Assembly (NCBI GenBank): GCA_034440575.1
Contig: JAOTOL010001343.1
Location: forward strand, 124,001 to 188,000
Source of the DNA: Imbricaverruca yamaguchii
Lineage: Eukaryota; Arthropoda; Thecostraca; Neoverrucidae
Length of the DNA: 64,000 bases
Reading direction: 5' to 3'
Shown here: piece after piece, positions 1-12,900 of the stretch
Position numbering within the stretch: the first letter of the stretch is position 1
How the letters are laid out: every line of letters begins with the position of its first letter
Translations under genes and position numbers: made by a program
The notes under the pieces: model-generated
What the model saw: the letters and a program-made list of their open reading frames with translations, nothing else
Told to the model about the DNA's origin: nothing
Databases searched by the model: none

Positions 1-859
1 AGAAGACCCTAGGCCAATTTTTAGTTAATTTGTCCTCTGGTGTTTACTTATGTGATGTGAGTGAATTTGGTGTTGATTTTTTTAATGGAGGTGATGTGGT
101 AAATGTGTGGTTTAAAGTGGCTTCATTTTTTAGTATTCCTGATGCAGAATTTATGAGGATGATTAAGATGATGTGGCCAGTCATTTCCTTTGCAAATGCT
201 TGCATTTCATTTGGCATGCACAGTAGGCAGAGGTCAAAAGTTTCATTAACCTTGTATTCCAAAAGCCCAACTATGGCTGGGTGGCAAAGGCACCTCTGTG
301 AAGGTTGAGTATACCACCAGCCATGCTTTACATTTTTTAGGCAGTCACCCAAATGGAAAATGTTTCACCAACTTGTGGGAAGATTGATTGCACCCATTCC
401 TCCCTTTGCCCTCACTCAACCAATCTTTTAGTCAAAGATGATCCAATCTTTTAGCCCAGGTGAAAAGTTGTTACTAAAAAATATGCTACATCCTTGTAAC
501 AAAATCCAGATCTGTTTCTAATCTAAACAGTCATACAAAAGATTGGTGTTTGTTTAATGGGTACCTTGATATATTGGAAAACATGTTAAATTGAACATGT
601 TGAAACCAACCTAAATGTCATGCAGTGAGCATATCACCCTTAGTGAAAATGTGCATATTTATACAGTAGGTTGGAAAATGATCCTAGGCACCCTTGGCTA
701 TATCAACTTCCAGGCCACTACATAAGCTTATCATTATTCTTGCCCCAAGGTGGCTGGTTGACCACAAAGCTTGTGTTGTCACCCTACAAGCTTCACTAGC
801 TTCACTCCTATCATTGGAATGAACATATTAACATGAAATGTGGTTTCAATGTATTCCAG
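1..859. other. Non-coding flank or intron upstream of first visible sdt exon
   Basis: AT-rich DNA without a recognisable coding exon or structured repeat. The short open frames on both strands have no family resemblance. It is probably an intron of the sdt gene, because the exon at 860 is preceded by a normal 3' splice site (gtattccag) and the known family has more N-terminal sequence than this window shows. Confidence 0.5.
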
Positions 860-920
860 ATGCTTGCAGCAACTGGGGGTGCAGATATCATGGCAAATGG
901 ACACAATGGTTTTGACCTTG
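860..920 (+). CDS. sdt: sdt exon a: N-terminal linker
   Basis: The acceptor gtattccag precedes ATG and the donor is CTTG|GTAAGT. It encodes about 20 residues rich in Gly and Asn ([11 protein letters not shown]...FDL) and ends in phase 1, which matches the next exon. There is no domain here; assignment rests on splice sites and phase. The ATG is either an internal Met or the start of a short isoform. Confidence 0.6.
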
Positions 921-3900
921 GTAAGTGTTTTTGTAGTTCTATATGATGTGCTTTATGGTTCAATACAATGCACCATGTTAGCATGTCTATTTTACTGATT
1001 TCTTCAATTGTTGTTTTGTTGCCATTCCATCGCTGAATCTGTTTTGAACTAATTATTATCCAGCTACATATATTCAACAACATAGCTGCTGATGGTGGAA
1101 CTCTTTCAGTCAGACATTAACCATTTTGTGATTTATCTTGGGCAGACAATTACCCCATTTACATGAGCAGCAAGACTTCCGAATGTGATTTCATATGTGA
1201 TTAGGAAAACTTGCAAAAATAATGCTCTTGTAAATGGGCCTGGGGATAGCAAAACATGGGAATATCTTAATGCAAATGTATGCTTTGGTGAGTGCAAGTT
1301 TGCTATTAGCGCCAACTATTAACAAATAATGGCATGGCTGCAAGTCATGATACATCTTGATACTATTGTTTGCTACGTTTTCAGTACATTTAGAGTAATT
1401 ATGGAAAACAAACTTCTTGTTTTTAATTACAATTGCAAACCTAGTCATGAAATACACAAATCAGACATGTAACAGCTGAACTCAGCGATGAGACGTCACG
1501 TTATTAGTACCTGCCCCAACCGTCAGTTTTACGATTTGGCAGAGTGTTCAACTTGTGGATTTGTGACTGAGTTCGTGCTTTGCTGATCTAGCTCTTGGAT
1601 TGCATACTGAACCTCATTTACCCTGTTTATTTGACCATTGCACTGCCTGAAGCAATACATCATTACATTGTCTAGAACCTATGCTATAGAATATAGTCTG
1701 GTCTGGAAACAATGCACCACTTGATTCAAGAAGAAGAAAGTGCTATGTTGTCATCGACAACTCGTCATCGGCTCCGTGAATCCTCCGAATTCACAGATTT
1801 CCTATATCTCTCCCCAACAACGTCAAACTATGTGGATCTTTTATAATACATTGTGTGCCGTTGCTCGAAGCAGGTGCGTCAGAAGCACAAAAATGCCCCA
1901 AATATTCGAAACTTTTCACCACATTGCATCAGCCGTCAAATCTTATAAATTCGATTAGGTGCCTGCTTTGCTCTTGTAAACAGGCCGCGCGATCGGAACT
2001 TTTGCCAATCGACCAGATCGGAAATTTTCGTTTACAACTGACCTGCTCATGTAAATTGGGTAATTGACCATATAGACTCTCAGGCATGCATCAATTGAGT
2101 GTTGACTACCTAGCTAGCTGACATTGATGGTGTGCTGACCCACCTTTGGCATGCATTGATGGTGTTCTGACCAACCTCTGCCATACATTGACAGTGTAGT
2201 GACCCACCTCTTGACTGTATTGATAGTATGGTGACTTAGCTCTAGACTACATTGATGGTTTGCTGACCAACCTCTGTCATACATTGACAGTGTTGGGACC
2301 CACCTCTAGACTGTATTGATGGTGTGGTGACTTAGCTCTGGCATATTTTGATGGTGTGATGACCAACCTGTGCCATACATTGACAGTGGTTTTACCCACC
2401 TCTAGATGTATTGGTGGTGTGACTGTTATTGGTTGTGACCAACTGCCATACATTGACAGTGTAGTGACCCACCTCTGGACTGTATTGATGGTGTGGTGAC
2501 CAACCTTTGCCATGCCATACATTGACAGTGAAGTGGCCCACCTCTGGACTGTTTTGATAGTGTGGTGACTTAGCTCTGGCATATTTTGATGGTGTGATGA
2601 CCAACCTGTGTCATACATTGACAGTGTAGTGACCCACCTCTGGACTACATTGATGGTGTGGTGACCAACCTCTCCCATACATTGACAGTGTTGTGACCCA
2701 CCTCTGGACTGTATTGATAGTGTGGTGACTTAGCTCTGGCATATTTTGATGGTGTGCTAACCCATTCCCGGCAGACATCAACAGCGTTGTAGCAGAGCTG
2801 GGCAAGGTACGCTCCTCGCTGTGCAGTAACGAGGAAGAGTTTGGCTTTCTGGCCAACCTGCTGCAAAACTCCCAGCTGCAGAGTCTGGTCCAGGTCAGTG
2901 CAGCTCCATACAGCTGCTGTGACTATCAGTATCATACTACACAGTGTGCAGGGTAGCATGTTTGGTACAGGGTATCATGCCAAGGTAGCATGTATGCTGC
3001 GAAACTGGAATGAGCTAACAGCTGTGTATTTCCATGTTTATGTTGAGTGAATATTGGCAGCCTTGCCAACATTTATGTTCAGCCATATATTTGCCAGGTA
3101 CCTACCATTGTTTGAGAGCACCTACCAACATGTGGTGTATGATTATTGTTATTAGGCATTCCTATCATATTTTTATAATTTGTTGTGCAAGGGTTTAAGC
3201 ATACTGTTTGTCTTGTTGGGTGGGCTATATGCCTTGTTGGCTTAATATGGAGGTATTAACTGCCTCAAGGTGCTGTACCAAGTTGATCATGTTGTGATGA
3301 TGTGGCACGTTGTTCACGCACGTCTATGGTGGAGTGGTGCACCACACATGCACCAGTATGGTGACGTGATGCCCCTACACAGTTACAGTGGCATGGTATG
3401 GTATCCCTGTATAGTTGTGGTAGTGTGGTGCGATGCAACTATGCAGTTACGGTGACGTGGTGTGGCGCCACTACACAGTTACGGTGACGTGGCGCGGTGT
3501 CCCTACACTACACAGTTACGGTGACGTGGCGCGGTGTCCCTACACTACACAGGTACGGTGACATGGTGTGGTGCCACTACACTACACAGTTACGGTGACG
3601 TGGCGCGGTGTCCCTACACTACACAGTTACGGTGACGTGGCGCGGTGTCCCTACACTACACAGTTACGGTGACGTGGCGCGGTGTCCCTACACTACACAG
3701 TTACGGTGACGTGGCGTGGTGCCACTACACAGTTACGGTGACGTGGCGCGGTGTCCCTACACTACACAGTTACGGTGACGTGGCGCGGTGTCCCTACACT
3801 ACACAGTTACGGTGACGTGGCGCGGTGTCCCTACACTACACAGGTACGGTGACGTGGTGTGGTGCCACTACACTACACAGTTACGGTGACGTGGCGCGGT

Positions 3901-6900
3901 GTCCCTACACTACACAGGTACGGTGACATGGTGTGGTGCCACTACACTACACAGTTACGGTGACGTGGCGCGGTGTCCCTACACTACACAGTTACGGTGA
4001 CGTGGTGTGGTGCCACTACACTACACAGTTACGGTGACGTGGCGCGGTGTCCCTACACTACACAGTTACGGTGACGTGGCGTGGTGCCACTACACAGTTA
4101 CGGTGACGTGGTGTGGTGTCCCTACACTACACAGTTACGGTGACGTGGCGTGGTGCCACTACACAGTTACGGTGACGTGGCGCGGTGTCCCTACACTACA
4201 CAGTTACGGTGACGTGGCGCGGTGTCCCTACACTACACAGGTACGGTGACGTGGTGCGGTGTCCCTACACTACACAGTTACGGTGACGTGGTGGGTGTGG
4301 CGCGGTGCCACTACACAGTTACGGTGACGTGGTGCGGTGTCCCTACACTACACAGGTACGGTGACGTGGTGTGGTGCCACTACACTACACAGTTACGGTG
4401 ACGTGGCGCGGTGTCCCTACACTACACAGTTACGGTGACGTGGTGCGGTGTCCCTACACTACACAGTTACGGTGACGTGGCGCGGTGTCCCTACACTACA
4501 CAGTTACGGTGACGTGGCGCGGTGTCCCTACACTACACAGTTACGGTGACGTGGTGCGGTGTCCCTACACTACACAGTTACGGTGACGTGGCGCGGTGTC
4601 CCTACACTACACAGTTACGGTGACGTGGCGCGGTGTCCCTACACTACACAGTTACGGTGACGTGGTGTGGCGCCACTACACAGTTACGGTGACGTGGTGC
4701 GGTGTCCCTACACTACACAGTTACGGTGACGTGGTGCGGTGTCCCTACACTACACAGTTACGGTGACGTGGTGCGGTGTCCCTACACTACACAGTTACGG
4801 TGACGTGGTGCGGTGTCCCTACACTACACAGTTACGGTGACGTGGTGTGGTGCCACTACACAGTTACGGTGACGTGGCGCGGTGTCCCTACACTACACAG
4901 TTACGGTGACGTGGTGCGGTGTCCCTACACCACACAGTACACTACACAGTTACGGTGACGTGGCGCGGTGTCCCTACACTACACAGTTACGGTGACGTGG
5001 TGCGGTGTCCCACTACACATTTCGTGGACACAGTTACGGTGACGTGGTGCGGTGTCCCTACACTACACAGTTACGGTGACGTGGCGTGGTGCCACTACAC
5101 AGTTACGGTGACGTGGCGCGGTGTCCCTACACTACACAGTTACGGTGACGTGGCGCGGTGTCCCTACACTACACAGTTACGGTGACGTGGTGCGGCGTCC
5201 CTACACAGTTACGGTGACGTGGTGCGGTGTCCCTACACTACACAGTTACGGTGACGTGGTGCGGTGTCCCTACACTACACAGTTACGGTGATGTGGCGTG
5301 GTGCCACTACACAGTTACGGTGACATGGTGTGGTGCCACTACACTACACAGTTACGGTGACGTGGTGCGGTGTCCCTACACTACACAGTTACGGTGACGT
5401 GGTGCGGTGTCCCTACACCACACAGTTACGGTGACGTGGTGCGGTGTCCCTACACTACACAGTTACGGTGACGTGGTGCGGTGTCCCTACACTACACAGT
5501 TACGGTGACGTGGTGCGGTGTCCCTACACTACACAGTTACGGTGACGTGGTGTGGTGCCCCTACACTACACAGTTACGGTGACGTGGTGCGGTGTCCCTA
5601 CACTACACAGTTACGGTGACGTGGTGCGGTGTCCCTACACTACACAGTTACGGTGACGTGGTGCGGTGTCCCTACACTACACAGTTACGGTGACGTGGTG
5701 CGGTGTCCCTACACTACACAGTTACGGTGACGTGGTGCGGTGTCCCTACACTACACAGTTACGGTGACGTGGTGCGGTGTCCCTACACTACACAGTTACG
5801 GTGACGTGGTGCGGTGTCCCTACACTACACAGTTACGGTGACGTGGCGTGGTGCCACTACACAGTTACGGTGACGTGGCGCGGTGTCCCTACACTACACA
5901 GTTACGGTGACGTGGTGCGGTGTCCCTACACTACACAGTTACGGTGACGTGGCGCGGTGTCCCTACACTACACAGTTACGGTGACGTGGTGTGGTGTCCC
6001 TACACTACACAGTTACGGTGACGTGGCGTGGTGCCACTACACAGTTACGGTGACGTGGTGTGGTGTCCCTACACTACACAGTTACGGTGACGTGGTGCGG
6101 TGTCCCTACACTACACAGTTACGGTGACGTGGCGCGGTGTCCCTACACTACACAGTTACGGTGACGTGGCGCGGTGTCCCTACACTACACAGTTACGGTG
6201 ACGTGGCGCGGTGTCCCTACACTACACAGTTACGGTGACGTGGGGGGCACTACACAGTTACGGTGACGTGAGTGGCGCGGTGCCCTACACTACACAGTTA
6301 CGGTGACGTGGCGCGGTGTCCCTACACTACACAGTTACGGTGACGTGGCGCGGTGTCCCTACACTACACAGGTACGGTGACATGGTGTGGCGCCACTACA
6401 CAGTTACGGTGACGTGGCGCGGTGTCCCTACACTACACAGTTACGGTGACGTGGCGCGGTGTCCCTACACTACACAGTTACGGTGACGTGGCGCGGTGTC
6501 CCTACACTACACAGTTACGGTGACGTGGTGTGGTGCCACAACACAGTTACGGTGACATGGTGTGGTGCCACTACACTACACAGTTACAGTGACGTGGCGC
6601 GGTGTCCCTACACCACACAGTTACAGTGGCGTGCGGTGACTGTGTGCCCCTGCCACCAGGCGCACAACACCATCACGTCGAGTGCGACGGAGCGGCAGTG
6701 CCAGCCGGTGCTGTCGTCGGCCGAGAACATCGCCTTCGAAGTGATGGGCGAGATCCAGCTGAAGGGTCTGATGGAGCCAGAGGCGGTCGAGCTGTTCCGG
6801 CTGCTGCAGGCGCCGCACATGCTGGTGAGTCGCGCGTGCTGTCCCGGCGCCGCTCCATTGTAGATGATCGCGTTTGGGGTTGATCGGCGGCTATGCTGGT

Positions 6901-9900
6901 CATGCGAGTCATTGACATGGAGCCAAGAACGTTACGATTATGATTGTGGTGATGTTTTGCCTGATTTTGATAACATGACTTGTTTTGTGATGATAATGTC
7001 AAATTATCGTCAGTTGCATTAACGGCATTGTGTTGTGGAACGTCGTGCTCAAGCTTGTGGTTTGTGTTCGGAATTGAAAACGTCATTAGCTCATTCCATT
7101 ACATGGATTCGATGGCGCTTTGCTTGCGCTGGCTTTTCGGTGATGGTTTAGTATGATCTCTACTATATTCCCCATTGTGTCTACCAGTGAGCCGCCTTTT
7201 TGGAGCATCACGAGCGAGGTCTATTAAGTTGTACCTATTCAGATTTGGAGGAGCTATCCAGTTTTGTTTGATACATTCAGCTCAGTTTGTGAACGTTGGC
7301 AACAGAGCACTACCAATAATGAGTCAGGTGGTGCTGGCATGTGGCATAACATGATGCATGCCTTAAGCAGATTCGGTGATAAGTCCATCATTTCATTTTG
7401 TATCGATTTTTTAGTAGGATGCAGTCAACTATCACCACTCACTGCCAGTGTGTTAAGTAAACATGTTACTGGTTTGAAGTGCAAAATCTAGGGAATATGA
7501 CATGTAAAATGTTGGAGAAGAATCAATGGAGAGAGTTCAGTAAATTAATATATGTCACTCACATGACATGAAACTGCGTGCCCGTCGTTCTTACATAATT
7601 ATGTGAGTATGCTATGCCATTGCTAAGTTATTTGTCTCTGGAATACATTATACCTGGTCCAGCCTCTTGGATTGAAATTTTCTCCTAGTTGGAAGACTCA
7701 TAACATGTCATGGACTTGGCATTTTCCATCGACAATGGGTTTTCATGCAAACATTGTCTCTGTCCCAATGCTTCACAAAATGCATGAAATAATGGATGGA
7801 TTTTGTGGATGTTTTATAGGATGTTTTTTACCTCATGAGAATCAAAATATGGCATGTGAATTATGTGAAGTTGGTGTAATAAATGTGAAATGTGACGAGG
7901 TTCAATGGCTCCACCACCGCATGATTGAGCAGTATAGAGGCTTTAGGTCCATTACTGATGTCCCATGTTATTAGGTATAGTCTTCAGCTTTATATCTGAG
8001 TGGTTTCCTCAAGAATATGAAAAACAAAGGTGTAGCTTTGTATGCTCTTGGGAGGACACTAGTTCCCTTTCCACCCCTGATGCTAGCTTTGTCCCATATG
8101 ATGTCAACTTTAAGATGGGACCATATGTGATATGCCCCCCCCCCCAAATCCATTTGGGTCCACCTGTTGCCTTCACATGTGTCTTCATGTATTCATGTCC
8201 TCCCAACAATTTTCAGAAACCTACACCTACTATTAACAGTGTCTATTGCATTTAACCCAAATGTTGTTTATTTGTCATTTAATTTATCCTTCATTTAACC
8301 CACATTTAACCTTCCATTTTTTTTAAAGCAAGAATATTCCACGCCATATGTGGGCATTGTAAGTCACGACGCACGAGGTACTTGAAGGTGGAGGCTGACC
8401 GATGTGTGCGTCGCTGCAGAACATATTGTCGGCGCACGACATGGTGGCGCAGAAGGACTTCATGCCGCACCTGCCCGACCTGCCCGCGGACGCCGACGAC
8501 GAGGAGGAGGAGACCGTCAAGATAGTGCAACTGGTCAAGAGTAACGAGCCACTGGTATGTTCTGACGGCCGAGGCCAGTTGCGGTGTGCACTGGCTCAGG
8601 TTGGGTGTGGTGGACAGGGCAGGGGTGAGGAGCCAGTTTTGGTGTGGGCTGGCCCAGCTGGATGTGGCAGACTGGACGGGGGAGTCCGTTTGGGGACTGG
8701 CCACAGCCGTGTAGTAAAGTAGGTGATTGGGGTAGGAGTTTGCTGGGGTGTGGGCAAGCCTGAATGGGTGTGATAGATTGAACATGGGGTGAGAGTCCAT
8801 TGGGTGCTGGCTACAGCTGTGTGGTAGAGTGTGCAGCAGGGTGAGAGTCTTATGCACTGTATATCTGGTGCATATATTTCAATCCAAAGCATTTGGAAGC
8901 ATTATTTCAATCAAAAGCAAATCAAGAACTACATTGCAGGAATGTGCATGTTAGCCGATCTTGCTTGCACTGGAAGAGAATGTGTTGTTAGTAATGGCGC
9001 CGGTGTATCCTGATCAACATAACACCAGGCGAGCCGCGCCACTGGCTGTGTCGCTGCGCGGTCGTCCCGTCCTATCCAGTCCGTAACAGACTCGCCTCTG
9101 GCCTTAGACCGTCCCGGCCTCTTGCCGTCCCGTACTATCCAGTCCGTAACAGACTTGCCTCTGATCTCGGACCGTCCCTGCCTCTGGCCATCCCGTCCTA
9201 TCCAGTCCGTAACAGACTCGCCTCGGACCTTAGACCGTCCCGGCCTCTCGCCGTCCCGTCCTATCCAGTCCGTAACAGACTCGCCTCTGACCTTAGACCG
9301 TCCCGGCCTCTCGCCGTCCCGTCCTATCCAGTCCGTAACAGACTCGCCTCTGACCTTAGACCGTCCCGGCCTCTCGCCGTCCCGTCCTATCCAGTCCGTA
9401 ACGGACTCGCCTCTGACGTTAGGCCGTCCCGGCCTCTCGCCGTCCCGTCCTATCCAGTCCGTGGATTAACGCACCCTAAAACCCCAATAATCATCATCAT
9501 ATATCCGGTTCGTAACAGACTCGACTCTGACCTCAGACCGTCCCGGCCTCTCGCCGTCCCGTACTATCCGGTCCATAACAGACTCGCCTCTGACTTCAGA
9601 CCGTCCCGGCCTCTCGCCGTCCCGTACTATCCGGTCCGTAACAGACTCGCCTCTGACTTCAGACCGTCCCAGCCTCTGGCCATCCCGTACTATCTGGTCC
9701 GTAACAGACTCGCCTCTGACCGCAGAGCGTCCCGCCCTCACGCCGTCCTGTCCTGCCTCCGACACGTCCTCGGCGTCGGACCGGCGCGACCGCCCGCCGA
9801 CCGCCACCCATACGCCTGCCCGGCACTGGTCAGACACCTGCCGCGTCGCTGTCCGGTGCCGGTCAGACAGGCGTCACGCCGCTGTCCGGTGCTGGACAGG

Positions 9901-12900
9901 CTGGTGCCACGCGCAGGCCCAGTCAGGCACGGCAGGGAGCCGCCGCCACGGTCAGGTCACCACCCTGCCGCCGCCGCCCGTCTCCGCCCCGCGGTAGTCC
10001 GCTGGTGTCTCCGCCCGTCTCTGGCCCGGTCAGGTCACCACTCCGCCGCCGCCGCCGCCCGTCTCCGCCTCGCGGTAGCCCGCTGACGTCTCCGTCCGTT
10101 TCTGGCCTGGTTAGGTCACCACCCTGCCGCCCGTCTCCGTCCCGCGGTAGCCCGCTGTCGTCTCCGCCCGTCTCTGACAAGGTCTGGTCGCCACCGTGCC
10201 GACGCCATCTGTCACCGCCCCGCCATAGCCCGCTGGTGTCTCCGTTCGACTGTCTCTATTAGAATCTGTCGCGCCTCACCGCTGGTGCCCGGCTCTGATG
10301 AGTGTCTGATGAGCGAGATGAGTGGATCTGATGCCGTGCCCTTCGTGCAAGCCTGTGCGGGTGTGAAGTGTCGCGTGTGCCATAATAGCGGCCTACACTC
10401 TGCTACCCTTCTTGGAAGGTTCCAGTCGCCCATTCTCTTTTCTTCAAGACAGTTCACCACTCGCTGGAGGAGCCTGTTAATCGTTGGCCCGAGGCAGAGC
10501 TGTGTAGATGACAATTTCGTAGATAAAAGCTAGAAGATATCTCGCGGGGAAGATTGTTTCAGAGTGAGCAGCTGCATAACTGCCAGTCTGTGTGTTAGTT
10601 AAAACTGTTCTCGCAGCCCCCGTGTCAGCGCGGAGGGTTTGCCACCGCCGGCCGTTTTGTAGCGCTTAGTTCGGCGCGATGCTATTTCCGGCAGCGACAG
10701 TCCCACCTGTGAATACACGCCACATCTCACTGTTTCCGCCGTGTATATAAAACGCCCGCCGTTTGCTTATTGCGACGTGTTCGGCTCTCGACCATTGCAA
10801 ACTGTGCCAGTTTGTGATTGTGCAGTCGACTCACACCCGGGCTCCGTCACACAAGGAGACACATTTACCACTGTGGTAAACAGCGAACGCTCCTCGACTC
10901 GCACGTTCCGGTGTCATCGGAGAAACACCGAGTCACGACACGGCGCACGCCCAGCTACGCAGAGTGCGCAGTGGGAGCAGTGTGCGACGATGACGCGCTC
11001 GTCTCGCGCACTTTGTGGGAGCGTGAGGAATGTTCTCGTTCGTGGAACAGAGCATTGTATCGGCGGCGCCAGTCACCTGATGGAACACAATGTGCGGTGT
11101 CCTGGGATTTTCCATGTTGTAAAATATGATGCGCTTGCCTGTTTCTGCGTCGCTCTGTGACGGTTGTCGACGGCGGAATGTTGCTGATGTTGCGTTCATT
11201 TTCCCCGCTGCTCAGGACGGGTCGAAGGGCTCCGAGCCCATCGTGGTAAGTTCAAGCGGGTTTGCTTTGAAATTACATCAGCTACTGCATGTGTGCCAAG
11301 GTCTGATGAGTGAATCCATTATTCATAGTATGCTCTTTGTTTTGTTCTTCGGATGTTTCTCCACCTGATCTGACGGAACTGTCAGGAAACATTTTTCGTT
11401 AATCACATCATCAAGGCGGTAGTTTTTGGATTCCTGATGACGTCTGTCTTCCGAGAATCCGCCTCTAATATACAGGTAAACCGACTGGTGGGTGGTGGCA
11501 TTTTGTTGCTCGGCCCGCACTCGCGAACTATTGATTGGTACACCGTTGTGTGCCTTACGTAACTATGAAATGATTTATTGGTAGGTCTCGGGTTAATCTG
11601 ATCTAGCTAGCCAAGTATGCCGCAGCTGTAAAACAAGGAGCGCTCAAGACCGCGCAATGGTCATGTACTCTTGGCGCAATTTAATGTGGAAGATGTCTCG
11701 TTTTTTTCCGTTTTTGTAAACGGATTATGTTGCGTATGTTATGTCTACGGCAAATCACTGGTGTCTACGGCAGATCGGTGGTAGGACACGGTGTGTAGGT
11801 GCAACATAATCGGTCCGTAGCATAATTCGGGCTCAGTTACTCGCATCCACACTAGAACACCATGCATACACCCACGGTCATATGTACACACACACGCTGG
11901 TGCACACACACACACGTTGTGTTGTTACAAATCCATCAATAATCACCTCTCGCGATGCATACTTGCACAATCCCACCTGTTTATCCACTCAGAACAAACA
12001 GCAGGTGACAATTTCACCTCTGACGCATGTCGGTGAAGCGGTAATTTCCACTCGATGATACAGTTCCCGCTCATGACTGGTGCATGTGCATCAGTGTGTG
12101 CGTTCCTTCGACGCCAGGTGATCGCCGTAAGAGCGGACCAGGTGACGGGCCGCACTGTGCCCGCTCTTGTTTCTCCGGTGGCAGGACTTCGCTGCTACTG
12201 GTCACGTGCTTCCTGCTGTACGACCTATGCAGTCGATGCACCCCTAAACTACAACGCTCGCGTGCTTCCTGCTATGTGACCTACGCGGTCGATGCGCTCA
12301 TAAACTACAACGCTCACGTGCTTGCGACGCCAGGGCGCCACCATCAAGGCGGACGAGCAGACGGGCGCCATCGTGATCGCGCGGGTGATGCACGGCGGCG
12401 CCGCCGACCGCTCCGGCCTGATCCACGTTGGCGACGAGGTGCTCGAGGTCAACGACATCGACGTCACCGACCGGTCACCCAACGACGTGCTGCGCATACT
12501 GGTGGGTGACGTCACCGATCGATGGTCGAACGACGTGCTGCGCATACTGGTGGGTGACGTCACCTGCTGCGCGTGCTGGTGCGTGATGTGTGTGATAAAC
12601 TAGTTGGCTGTCACCATGTGTATGACGGACCAGTTAGCTGTTTATATGTGGATGGACCAGATAGTTGTTGACAGATATGCGATGGGCTGATAAGATGTTG
12701 GCAGCTCTGCGTGACGGACTAGCTGGCTGTTCACAGCTGTTTGTGAAGCACTGTCTGGATGTTGACAACTGTGTAACGCCCAGCCAACGCTTACATGCTG
12801 CATGACATGCTGGCTGTTGAAAGCTGCTTATGAAGGATCGGCCAGCTGTCAGCACGACAGGCGTGCTGGTTATTGACTGCTGTGTGTTGCCCAGCTGACT

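Noticed and set aside
3440..6640. Regular repeats resembling a CRISPR array
   Set aside because: Units are contiguous with no unique spacers, variable in length, and lie in a eukaryotic intron. It is a minisatellite; the same applies to 47700-50630 and 56575-58135.
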